DNA from: UBA8886 sp963578705 | Lineage (GTDB): Archaea > Thermoplasmatota > Poseidoniia > MGIII > CG-Epi1 | DNA length: 14,829 bases | Reading direction: 5' to 3' | Assembly (NCBI GenBank): GCA_963578705.1 | Contig: CAUZDT010000030.1 | Location: forward strand, 1-14,829 | Part shown: in pieces, positions 1-6,539 of the stretch | Layout of the letters: each line of letters opens with the position of its first letter | Position numbering within the stretch: the first letter of the stretch is position 1 | Position numbers and translations under genes: made by a program | Notes under the pieces: generated by a model | Databases searched by the model: none | The model's input: the letters and a program-made list of their open reading frames with translations, nothing else | What the model was told of the DNA's origin: nothing

Positions 1-630
1 ATCGTACCAGGAATCGACCCAGACCGGGTCGGTCTTGTCAGTGACATCAACCAGCGTGACCGAGACCTGTGCCGGGTCCCCCCACTCGCCGACGTTGGGG
101 TCGGCCGCGCCGGGGTCGACAATCTGGTTCTGGATAATCACGTACTCGTCCGCGCCGAACTCGATGTACTTGACGTCTAGCACCTGGGTATTTGGGTCGT
201 AATAGTAACCGACCTCGGTCATGTTATGCGGGTCGGTAACGTCGATAATGCGCATTTCGTTCCAGCCCGCCTGGTAGACGTATGTCCGCCCGTCCGGCGC
301 TTCGGCGACTTGGATTTCGGCGTTGCCCAGATTGGGGTCGAAGCCGACCAGCCCCATGTTGGGGGTTGAGAGCTGGTGGTGGGTGTAGTTGCGATGGTTG
401 TGGCAGCCGGGCGGGAACTCCGCTTCCCAGTCGATGTTGCCATCGCCGTCGCGCGGCTCGCACCCCTCCTGCTCACCCAGGTTCTGCAGCAGCGCGTCGG
501 CGAAGGGGCGCCCCGTCACGGGGCCAGTGCCAGGACTGTCATCATCGCTCACAAACACGTACGCCGCAGTCGCCGCCACGGCGACGACCAGCAGCAGGAT
601 TGCAGAAACTCTCAGGACCGGCTGTTCCAT
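1..630 (-). CDS. Membrane-anchored LVIVD-repeat (beta-propeller) surface protein, 3' end outside window
   Basis: The frame is open from the ATG at 630 to the window edge (210 codons, no stop), so the gene is partial. Residues 1-6 are followed by a hydrophobic segment at about 8-28 (VSAILLLVVAVAATAAYVF), then an acidic linker, which suggests an N-terminal membrane anchor with the rest outside the cell. Two LVIVD-type units are visible: residues about 115-145 (TYVYQAGWNEMRIIDVTDP, then EVGYYY) and 189-210 (VSVTLVDVTDKTDPVWVDSW). This pattern (hydrophobic, then IDV-[ST]-DP, then an aromatic strand) is that of LVIVD beta-propellers, whose function is generally unknown. Cys57 and Cys76 flank a short Asp/Gly-rich stretch and could form a disulfide. 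The start is supported by a TATA box centred about 30 bases upstream. It diverges from the SCO1 gene and shares its promoter region. Family assignment is fairly sure; function is unknown. Confidence 0.75.
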   Translation of the reverse strand, partial: MEQPVLRVSAILLLVVAVAATAAYVFVSDDDSPGTGPVTGRPFADALLQNLGEQEGCEPRDGDGNIDWEAEFPPGCHNHRNYTHHQLSTPNMGLVGFDPNLGNAEIQVAEAPDGRTYVYQAGWNEMRIIDVTDPHNMTEVGYYYDPNTQVLDVKYIEFGADEYVIIQNQIVDPGAADPNVGEWGDPAQVSVTLVDVTDKTDPVWVDSWYD

Positions 631-656
631 CAGTGCCGCGCTGATTTCACAACGTG

Positions 657-664
657 TATTTATA
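657..664. promoter_or_regulatory. Single TATA box shared by two divergent genes
   Basis: TATTTATA reads TATAAATA on the other strand, so it resembles an archaeal TATA box both ways. Its centre is about 26.5 bases before the ATG at 687 (plus) and about 30.5 bases before the ATG at 630 (minus). It is the only AT-rich box in the 56-bp gap. Promoter function is inferred from spacing; no transcript data are available. Confidence 0.6.
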
Positions 665-668
665 CCTC

Positions 669-682
669 GGGCCGGTCGGCCC
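669..682. repeat. Perfect inverted repeat between TATA box and SCO1 start
   Basis: GGGCCG and CGGCCC are separated by GT. The element lies between the TATA box and the ATG at 687, where archaeal repressors often bind. It could be an operator for the SCO1 side, or a chance palindrome in GC-rich DNA. Confidence 0.35.
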
Positions 683-686
683 GCCG

Positions 687-1394
687 ATGGCTTCCAAGTC
701 CAGCTTACAAGCCACACTACTGGCACTGGCGCTGCTGCTGGCAGGCTGCCTCCACGACTCACCCACCAAAGAGGCATTCTGGGGTGTTGAACTGTCCGGC
801 GAGGTAGCGACCGACTTCACGCTGGTCGACCAGCACGGCAACAATTTCAGCCTTAACGATACTGCGGGCAAGGTGGTGGTGATGACTTTCGTCTATACCC
901 ATTGCCCTGACGTCTGCCCTGCCATCACCTACCAGCTCACGAAATTGCAGGAGGCGCTCGGCAACGATTATGGCGAAAAAGTGGTAATTCTCTCAATTAC
1001 GGTCGATCCGGAACGGGATACGGTAACGCACCTGGCAGACTGGTCGGCTGCGAGGAATGCCAGCTGGCCGCACCTGACCTCCGGGACGGAAATCCCGGAG
1101 GCGGCGATGAATGCCTCGGTGTGGGGACCGTACGGCATCTACGTGGAGAAGGTAGGCGTCGAAGAGCATGATCACGATGAAAACAGCGATAACAAAACTG
1201 GAGACAATCAAGATAATGAAACTGGAGACAATCGGAGTAATGAAACTAATGATGAAGAGCATGCCGATTACGGAGTTAATCACTCTACTATCCTGTACAT
1301 CATCGATAAGCAGGGCAGCTTGCGCGTGGCGTGGCCAGGCCTCCACTGGACCTACCGGGACATCCACCACGACGTGGTGCTGCTTCTGGATTAA
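687..1394 (+). CDS. SCO1/SenC-family copper chaperone lipoprotein
   Basis: This is a thioredoxin-fold SCO protein of 235 residues, expected to load copper into, or reduce, the CuA site of a haem-copper oxidase at the outer face of the membrane. Residues 1-20 form a signal with the lipobox LLAGC (lipidated Cys21). The metal/redox motif is CPDVC (Cys73, Cys77) after FVYTH, and the conserved distal His is His199 in VNHSTILYIIDKQG. Between them, around residues 160-195, lies an unusual hydrophilic Asn/Asp/Glu/Thr insert with several N-glycosylation sequons (NKT, NET, NRS, NET). It is encoded by a 24-bp tandem repeat. The frame is open from a GTG at 654, but I chose the ATG at 687 because it follows the TATA box at leaderless spacing and gives a clean lipoprotein signal. 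The gene is visibly less GC-rich than its neighbours. SCO assignment is secure; the oxidase partner lies outside the window. Confidence 0.92.
   Translation: MASKSSLQATLLALALLLAGCLHDSPTKEAFWGVELSGEVATDFTLVDQHGNNFSLNDTAGKVVVMTFVYTHCPDVCPAITYQLTKLQEALGNDYGEKVVILSITVDPERDTVTHLADWSAARNASWPHLTSGTEIPEAAMNASVWGPYGIYVEKVGVEEHDHDENSDNKTGDNQDNETGDNRSNETNDEEHADYGVNHSTILYIIDKQGSLRVAWPGLHWTYRDIHHDVVLLLD
1191..1247 (+). repeat. 24-bp tandem repeat inside the SCO1 gene
   Basis: Units at 1191-1214 and 1215-1238 share a 15-base exact core (AAACTGGAGACAATC at 1195 and 1219). A third unit starts at 1239 and keeps only the first 9 bases. The repeat is in frame and encodes Asn/Thr/Asp-rich residues carrying N-x-[ST] sequons. 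It is AT-rich within a GC-rich genome and probably arose by slippage. Confidence 0.75.
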
Positions 1395-1413
1395 TCCTCG
1401 CTCAGGACGCTAA

Positions 1414-1419
1414 TTTATA
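1414..1419 (+). promoter_or_regulatory. TATA box for the His-rich membrane protein
   Basis: TTTATA (in AATTTATAC) is centred about 24 bases before the ATG at 1441, consistent with a leaderless transcript separate from the SCO1 transcript. Confidence 0.55.
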
Positions 1420-1440
1420 CTGCCCTCTACTGCCGCGACG

Positions 1441-2049
1441 ATGTTCCACTGGAGGGTAGCGACAATCGGGCTGGTCGTACTCGCGCTGTCACTGCTGGCG
1501 TCACCGGCGGAGGCGGACGGTGACGTCCCTTTCACTGTCATCCTCAAAGCCGAGGGACCGGTGCCGGCTAACGCCACTATCGAGCATAATATCTCAATAC
1601 TCTGGATTAACACCGACAGCACGGAAAACGTGACGCATCGCATCCTGCTCGACGCGGACGGTGACGGCATTTTCAACGGCTCGGGCGACATTGACTCGGG
1701 CGAGCTGCAGGCGGAGTGCGAGCAGGACGAGAACGGGACGCTAGTGGACGAGGATTGTCGCGTGTCGTTTGAGCTCAAATTCAACGGCACGTTCGCCATC
1801 GGCACCTTCGCCTACCAGGACCGGCTCTCCAGCGGAACGACGCGTTACGGCAATATAACGGTCGAAGCGCACGGGCACGGGGAAGAGAGCGAGGATGGAG
1901 CCCATGCCCACGACGGCACGCATGCACACGATTATGAAGAGCCGACGACGGAATCTGAGAGGCCCGCCTGGCTGCTGTGGGTTGCCGGACTTTCCGCCGG
2001 TGGAGCGGCGCTACTGGCGCTGCTGATGAGGCAGGGCGGCAGCGGCTGA
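1441..2049 (+). CDS. Secreted, membrane-anchored His-rich protein, possibly cupredoxin-like
   Basis: The 202-residue protein has a signal peptide at 1-26 (ending near ASPAEA) and one C-terminal transmembrane helix at about 176-196, so the middle should be outside the cell. The core (about 27-140) is beta-rich. WINTDSTENVTHRI resembles the cupredoxin W-x-N-x-D...H segment, and FAIGTFAYQDRL followed by NITVE resembles the end of that fold, but the usual Cys/His/Met copper loop is absent, so type 1 copper is unlikely. An Asp-rich stretch (DADGDGIFNGSGDIDSGE) looks like a calcium-binding loop. Residues about 143-165 are rich in His (HGHGEE, HAHDGTHAHD), a plausible metal-binding tail. Seven N-x-[ST] sequons suggest heavy glycosylation. 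Position behind SCO1 suggests a role in extracellular copper handling; this is inference. The cupredoxin fold itself is tentative. Confidence 0.6.
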   Translation: MFHWRVATIGLVVLALSLLASPAEADGDVPFTVILKAEGPVPANATIEHNISILWINTDSTENVTHRILLDADGDGIFNGSGDIDSGELQAECEQDENGTLVDEDCRVSFELKFNGTFAIGTFAYQDRLSSGTTRYGNITVEAHGHGEESEDGAHAHDGTHAHDYEEPTTESERPAWLLWVAGLSAGGAALLALLMRQGGSG

Positions 2050-2054
2050 GTCCG

Positions 2055-2060
2055 CTTAAG
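2055..2060 (+). promoter_or_regulatory. Weak TATA-like box before the M20 dipeptidase
   Basis: CTTAAG is centred about 26.5 bases before the ATG at 2084. A purine-rich AGGAGAGGA at 2074-2082 abuts the start too closely to be a typical Shine-Dalgarno site. Confidence 0.35.
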
Positions 2061-2083
2061 CCCCCGTCGCCCTAGGAGAGGAC

Positions 2084-3496
2084 ATGGCACTGCTGGAAAT
2101 CCTGAAGCTGCTCGAGCAGCGGCGCGAGCAGCACCTTGCCGAGCTGGCGGAATGGACCTCGATTCCTTCCGTATCGGCGCAGTCACAGCACGTTCCGGAC
2201 ATCCAGCGCGCCTGCGACTGGGCGGCCGACTACTGCCGGGCAATGGGAATGGAGACCGAAGTTCATCCGACGTCAGGGTATCCTGCCATTATCGCGCGCC
2301 ACGATGCCGGCACTGATGCAACGACGGTACTGCTCTACGGCCACTATGATGTCCAGCCTCCCGAACCGCTGGAGCTTTGGGAGAGCCCACCCTTCGTCGA
2401 CAACTGGGGCAGTGGCGAGGCGGTCGGCGGTAACGCGGAGCCAGTACGCAATGGAATGCTTTTCGGGCGCGGTGCGAGCGACAACAAAGGCCAGATTTTC
2501 GCGCACCTGGCTGCACTGCGCGCCTGGTTCGAGGTCGCCGGCGGCCCCCCGGTCAACCTGCGGCTGCTGATAGAGGGCGAAGAAGAGATCGGATCACCCC
2601 ATCTGGGCGAGTTCGTGATGGCACATGCCGACGAGCTGCGTGCCGAGTGGGCAGTGGTAAGCGATGGGCCGATGCTGTCGCCGGAGGTGCCGGCCATCTC
2701 CTACGGGCTGCGCGGGCTGGCGTACTTCCAGCTTGACATCTCAGCCGCCAGCGTCGACCTCCACTCCGGCACGCATGGTGGAGCGGTGCCGAATCCCGCC
2801 ACTGCACTGGCCGAGTTCATTGCCACGCTGCACAACCCGGACGGCAGTGTAAACCTGCCCGAATTCTACGACGCTGTAGTGCCGCTGGGAGCGGCGGAGC
2901 GTGAAGCGCTGGCCCGACTTGATTTCTCTGACGACGAATACTTAAAGGGACTGGGCGCCCCCGGCCTTGCCGGCGAGGCGGGCTTCACGACGCTCGAGCG
3001 GCGCTGGGCGCGGCCGACGCTGGAGGTGAATGGCCTCTGGGGCGGCTACACCGGTGAGGGGGCAAAAACGGTGCTGCCCGCCCGCGCTTCCGCCAAGCTC
3101 TCCTGCCGGCTGGTGCCACGGCAGGAGCCGGCCGCGATTGAGGCGGCGCTGCGCCGGGCGTGCGCGGAACGGCTGCCGGTCGGCGTGCGCTGGACGCTCC
3201 GGGTTTTCGCCGGCGCGCCCGCCGTATTGACGCCGAGCGACTCGCCCGGAGTGCAGGCAGCGATGCGCGCGCTGCGCGCCGGCTTCGGAGCCGAGCCGGC
3301 GTTCATCCGCGAAGGCGGCACGATTCCGGTCGTCGCCGACTTCCAGTCGGTGCTGGGGGCGCAGCCGCTGCTCATCGGCTTCGCGCTGGCGGAGGACATG
3401 CCGCACTCGCCCAACGAACATTTCCGGCTCGACTGCCTTTACGGCGGCATCCGCACCAGCGCGGCGCTGTGGGATGAGTTGGCGCGGCTCGGCTGA
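2084..3496 (+). CDS. M20-family metallodipeptidase (CNDP/carnosinase-like)
   Basis: This is a cytosolic di-zinc peptidase of 470 residues, the usual length of the CNDP-like M20 branch that cleaves dipeptides and short peptides. Visible motifs in order: GHYDVQP (His87, Asp89, metal and support), GRGASDNKGQ (bridging Asp133), EGEEEIGS (about 164-171, catalytic and metal Glu pair), VVSDGP (Asp194), DLHSGTHGG with the lid-domain His, REGGTIPV, and the final metal ligand in MPHSPNE. All catalytic residues appear intact, and there is no signal peptide. It sits 34 bases after the His-rich protein and 36 bases before a second M20 peptidase, with its own weak TATA-like box. The substrate cannot be read from sequence; M20 relatives also include acetylornithine and succinyl-diaminopimelate hydrolases, but the motif wording fits the dipeptidase branch best. 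Confidence 0.9.
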   Translation: MALLEILKLLEQRREQHLAELAEWTSIPSVSAQSQHVPDIQRACDWAADYCRAMGMETEVHPTSGYPAIIARHDAGTDATTVLLYGHYDVQPPEPLELWESPPFVDNWGSGEAVGGNAEPVRNGMLFGRGASDNKGQIFAHLAALRAWFEVAGGPPVNLRLLIEGEEEIGSPHLGEFVMAHADELRAEWAVVSDGPMLSPEVPAISYGLRGLAYFQLDISAASVDLHSGTHGGAVPNPATALAEFIATLHNPDGSVNLPEFYDAVVPLGAAEREALARLDFSDDEYLKGLGAPGLAGEAGFTTLERRWARPTLEVNGLWGGYTGEGAKTVLPARASAKLSCRLVPRQEPAAIEAALRRACAERLPVGVRWTLRVFAGAPAVLTPSDSPGVQAAMRALRAGFGAEPAFIREGGTIPVVADFQSVLGAQPLLIGFALAEDMPHSPNEHFRLDCLYGGIRTSAALWDELARLG

Positions 3497-3505
3497 CGGA
3501 GCGGG

Positions 3506-3512
3506 CTTAAAG
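3506..3512 (+). promoter_or_regulatory. TATA-like box before pepD
   Basis: CTTAAAG is centred about 24 bases before the ATG at 3533, similar in form and spacing to the box before the preceding M20 gene. Confidence 0.4.
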
Positions 3513-3532
3513 TCGGCGCACCGTGGGCGAGC

Positions 3533-4996
3533 ATGACAAGCGCCGTTGCTGGACTAGAGCCGACTGTGCTGTGGGAGAACTTCGCGGCGCTGAGCCGCAT
3601 CCCGCGCCCGTCGAAGCAGGAAGAGCAGGTGCTGGCGTGGCTGAAGGAGTTTGCCGACGCACGCGGACTGGAATGGCAGCAGGACGGGGCGGGCAATATC
3701 GTCATCCAGCGCCCCGGCAGCGGCGGCGGCGAATCAGCGGCGCCGGTCGTTATCCAATCGCACGTCGACATGGTCTGCGAGAAGAATTCCGACGTCAAAC
3801 ACGACTTCGGGCGCGACCCCATCCGACTGCTGCGCGACGGTGACTGGCTCACCGCCGACGGGACGACCCTGGGAGCGGACAACGGCATCGGCGTCGCGAC
3901 CGCGCTGGCGCTACTCGAGATGGGGGGCGACGCGCGGCTGCCGCCCTTGGAGTGCTTGTTCACCGTCGACGAGGAGACCGGGCTGACGGGGGCGTTCGCG
4001 CTCGACAGTGCGCTGCTGCAGGGGCGGACGCTGCTGAACCTTGATACCGAGGAGTGGGGTGCCATCTGCATCGGCTGCGCGGGCGGCGGCGACAGCGAGC
4101 TGGCGCTGCCGGTTGCCCGGGAGGCGTCGCCCGGCGACTTCCTGAGTTTCCAGCTTTCGGTCGAAGGGCTGATGGGGGGTCATTCAGGGGTCAATATCCA
4201 CGAATACCGCGCCAACGCGATTGTGCTGCTGGCGTCGCTGCTCGAGCCGCTCGCCACAATAGGTGCGCGGCTCGTCTCGGTCCGAGGGGGCGACAAGACC
4301 AACGCCATCCCGCGCGAGGCGTTCGCGACCCTGCTGCTGCCGGCGGCGGCGATGGCCGACGCACAGATTGCGGTCGGCGCGCGCACCGCGGCGCTGCTGA
4401 CCGAGTTCGGCACACTCGAGACGGGACTGCGCGTCACGCTTGCCGGGCACGACGACGCACCGGCGGAGTGTCTCTCCACCGGCACGCAAAGCAGCCTGCT
4501 GGGGCTGCTGCGGGCGCTGCCACACGGCGTGCTGAAGTATTCGCACGCCATCCCCGGACTGGTCGAGACATCGAACAACCTGGCGTCAGTGGCTGCCGAT
4601 GGGGGCAGCTGCCGCATCATCTGCTCGTCACGCTCGTCCATCGTGGAGGCGCTGGAGGACGTGCGCGGACGCATCGCGACCATCGCGGCGCTCTGCGGTG
4701 CGACCGCGACACGAAGCAGCAGCTACCCCGGCTGGCAGCCCGACCCCGCGTCGCCGGTGCTGAAGCGGCTGAAGCGCATCTACGCCGAGCAGCTGGGCGA
4801 GGAGCCCGAAGTCGGGGCAATCCACGCCGGGCTCGAGTGCGGCGTCATCGGCGAGCGCGCTCCGGGGATGGACATGGTCTCATTCGGCCCGACGATTACC
4901 GGCGCCCACTCGCCCGACGAGCGGGTCGAGATTCCCACCGTCGCCAAGTTCTGGAACCTGCTGCTGGCGCTGCTGACAGACATGGCCGAAGCGTGA
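3533..4996 (+). CDS. pepD: Cytosol non-specific / Xaa-His dipeptidase (M20C, PepD-like)
   Basis: The 487-residue length is close to that of bacterial PepD (about 485). PepD is a di-zinc aminoacyl-histidine dipeptidase of broad specificity in the cytosol. Motifs: an N-terminal LWENFAALSRIPRPSKQE typical of PepD, QSHVDMVCEK (His77, Asp79), LGADNGIG (Asp116), TVDEETG (Glu147, Glu148), LLNLDTEE (Asp171), the lid-domain GLMGGHSGVNIH, and the last ligand in TGAHSPDERVEI. All metal ligands and the catalytic Glu are present. The start at 3533 agrees with both the family N terminus and a CTTAAAG box. The stop (TGA 4994-4996) overlaps the GTG start of the Nudix gene, so the two are probably translated from one mRNA. 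Together with the preceding M20 gene it indicates peptide-based nutrition. Confidence 0.92.
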   Translation: MTSAVAGLEPTVLWENFAALSRIPRPSKQEEQVLAWLKEFADARGLEWQQDGAGNIVIQRPGSGGGESAAPVVIQSHVDMVCEKNSDVKHDFGRDPIRLLRDGDWLTADGTTLGADNGIGVATALALLEMGGDARLPPLECLFTVDEETGLTGAFALDSALLQGRTLLNLDTEEWGAICIGCAGGGDSELALPVAREASPGDFLSFQLSVEGLMGGHSGVNIHEYRANAIVLLASLLEPLATIGARLVSVRGGDKTNAIPREAFATLLLPAAAMADAQIAVGARTAALLTEFGTLETGLRVTLAGHDDAPAECLSTGTQSSLLGLLRALPHGVLKYSHAIPGLVETSNNLASVAADGGSCRIICSSRSSIVEALEDVRGRIATIAALCGATATRSSSYPGWQPDPASPVLKRLKRIYAEQLGEEPEVGAIHAGLECGVIGERAPGMDMVSFGPTITGAHSPDERVEIPTVAKFWNLLLALLTDMAEA

Positions 4997-5589
4997 AGCC
5001 GGCTGCGCTGCGCGCCCGGCTCGCCGGCCCGCTGCCGGGGATCGCAGCATGGCGCGAGATGGCGCCGGGCGACCGCGCGTTTCCCCCCGAAATGGCGGGC
5101 TACCGCGACGCGGCAGTGCTGCTGGCGCTCTTCCCGCGCGACGGGGCGTGGCGGCTGCCGCTGATTGTGCGCACCGACGACGGCGGTATCCACGCCGGGC
5201 AGGTGGCGCTGCCGGGCGGCGCGCTGGAGCCGGGCGAAAGCCCGGAGGCGGGCGCACTGCGCGAAACACAGGAGGAGACCGGCCTTGCGCCAGCCGACGC
5301 GGAGCTGCTGGGGCGGCTGTCACCGCTCCCCATCCCGGCCTCACGTTTCCGGGTCACGCCGGTCGTTGCAACGCTAGCGGGCGAGCCCGCATGGCGGCTG
5401 GACGGGCGCGAGGTGGCGTCGCTCTTCAGCGTCCCGCTGGCGGCGCTGCGCGACGGCGCCTTGCGGTGCAGCGAACAGCGCGAGTTCGGCGGCGAACCGA
5501 TCGCCATCCCCTATTTCGCGCTCGGCGACGGGAAGGTGTGGGGCGCAACCGCGATGGTGCTGGCGGAGCTGGCGGCGCTACTGGAATAG
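4993..5589 (+). CDS. Nudix hydrolase, CoA-pyrophosphatase (NudL/NUDT7)-like
   Basis: The 198-residue protein starts at a GTG overlapping the pepD stop (GTGA), which implies translational coupling. The Nudix box GX5EX7REUXEEXGU is complete at residues 76-98 (GALEPGE, then RETQEETGL). Immediately before it, LIVRTDDGGIHAGQVALPGG (about 57-76) matches the extra signature of CoA pyrophosphatases, which cut CoA or acyl-CoA to 4'-phosphopantetheine and 3',5'-ADP in a Mg2+-dependent reaction. The same frame stays open far upstream inside pepD, but that part is a shadow of pepD's own codons. The 3' end overlaps the convergent A24 peptidase gene by 12 bases. Nudix membership is certain; the CoA substrate is inferred from the motif. 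Confidence 0.85.
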   Translation: MKPAALRARLAGPLPGIAAWREMAPGDRAFPPEMAGYRDAAVLLALFPRDGAWRLPLIVRTDDGGIHAGQVALPGGALEPGESPEAGALRETQEETGLAPADAELLGRLSPLPIPASRFRVTPVVATLAGEPAWRLDGREVASLFSVPLAALRDGALRCSEQREFGGEPIAIPYFALGDGKVWGATAMVLAELAALLE

Positions 5590-6489
5590 CTCGCCGAGCG
5601 GCGCGACCAGCAATTCCGAGAAGAGGTCGCCGACAAAGGCGGCGAGCAGGAATGCGCCGAAGAGCGGGATGATGTAGGGAATCTTCAGGCTGACCCACGG
5701 GCGCTCGACGCCCGCGGTGTCGAGCGCGTCCCACTCAGCCGGCAGGTCCAGTCCGCGGCGCACCATCGGAGCCAGCACGGTGCGGCCACCGATGACGCGT
5801 GTCATCGGCCAGACGTGGCTGTCGCGCGCCTGCGCCAGCTCCATGCGGACGCCGAGCAGTGCCTGCAGCCACGGCTTTTCCAGGTCACCATGTGCAATAT
5901 TCCACGCCAGCAGCCCGATGGGAATGGCGAGGTAGAGCAGCAGCGAATTCATGAACACGACCCACGGGAACGGGAAGCCCTGTTCGCCGAAGGCGTGCAG
6001 CGTCGCGCCGGCGTCAGGGGAGAACGGCACCAGCACTGCCACCGTCAGCAGCGCCTTGACGTCGGCGCCGCCGATGGTCGGGCCAAAGTAATACCAGCCG
6101 TACATCATCGCCATCAGCGCCAGCGCCGCGACCAAATCGGCCGCTTGACTGTTCGCGAGCAGCGCGTCCCATCCCTCGAAGAGCGTGAAGTAACCCATCC
6201 CGGCCACGCCCGCCACTTGCGCCGCGCGCCATGCCGTAAGCTCGCGGCCGTAGATAGCCTCGTCGTCAATCTGGGAATACCAGAACAGCACGCCAACGGC
6301 GAGCGCGAGCCCCCACGTGCCGGTGCTCGCCTGCGCCTGCCACAGCTCGGCCGCGAGCAGCGCCAGGCCTGCACCGCCGGCAATCTGCCAGGTGCGGTCG
6401 GGGACGCGCCGCGTCTGCCAGTCGTTCCAGGCGCCGTAGCCGAGCGCCGCGGCGCCAATCACGAGCCGGATAGCATCGGGCGATTCCAC
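5578..6489 (-). CDS. A24-family prepilin/prearchaellin signal peptidase
   Basis: This polytopic membrane aspartyl protease of 303 residues would cleave class III signal peptides of type IV pilin-like or archaellin subunits at the cytoplasmic face. The first catalytic Asp is Asp23 in YGAWNDWQTRRVPD, matching the D-x-[KR]-x-R-[IR]-P pattern. The second is Asp143 in IGGADVKAL, the GGAD variant of the GxGD motif seen in archaeal members. Hydrophobic helices occupy roughly 5-20, 35-50, 58-72, 88-104, 116-135, 145-156, 174-195 and 272-292. It is longer than typical FlaK/PibD proteins, with a hydrophilic loop at about 198-265 before a last helix. The start is a GTG; a TATA-like box about 26 bases upstream supports it, while GGAGGT directly touching the GTG is too close for an ordinary ribosome site. 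No pilin or archaellin gene is in the window. Confidence 0.85.
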   Translation of the reverse strand: MESPDAIRLVIGAAALGYGAWNDWQTRRVPDRTWQIAGGAGLALLAAELWQAQASTGTWGLALAVGVLFWYSQIDDEAIYGRELTAWRAAQVAGVAGMGYFTLFEGWDALLANSQAADLVAALALMAMMYGWYYFGPTIGGADVKALLTVAVLVPFSPDAGATLHAFGEQGFPFPWVVFMNSLLLYLAIPIGLLAWNIAHGDLEKPWLQALLGVRMELAQARDSHVWPMTRVIGGRTVLAPMVRRGLDLPAEWDALDTAGVERPWVSLKIPYIIPLFGAFLLAAFVGDLFSELLVAPLGELFQ

Positions 6490-6510
6490 ACCTCCGGAGC
6501 CTGTCGGGGA

Positions 6511-6520
6511 TTAAATATAG
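6511..6520. promoter_or_regulatory. Single TATA box shared by the A24 peptidase and the membrane protein gene
   Basis: TTAAATATAG (CTATATTTAA on the minus strand) is the only AT-rich box in the 50-bp divergent gap. Its centre lies about 26.5 bases before the minus-strand GTG at 6489 and about 24.5 bases before the plus-strand GTG at 6540. Both distances fit leaderless archaeal transcripts. Function is inferred from spacing. Confidence 0.6.
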
Positions 6521-6539
6521 CACTATCCTCTCAATCGGC

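Noticed and set aside
631..643. Imperfect palindrome CAGTGCCGCGCTG before the LVIVD gene
   Set aside because: It is short, has a mismatched pair and is GC-rich, so it is likely by chance.
654..686. GTG at 654 as the SCO1 start
   Set aside because: It would place the TATA box inside the coding region and add residues before a clear lipoprotein signal that begins at the ATG at 687.
4054..4992. Long open frame running into the Nudix gene from far upstream
   Set aside because: It lies in another frame of the pepD gene, is Arg/Gly/Ala-rich with no recognisable motif, and is explained by GC-rich codon bias. The real Nudix gene begins at the GTG at 4993.
6490..6495. GGAGGT as a Shine-Dalgarno site for the A24 peptidase
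   Set aside because: On the minus strand it abuts the GTG at 6489 with no spacer, and the TATA spacing suggests a leaderless mRNA that would barely include it.
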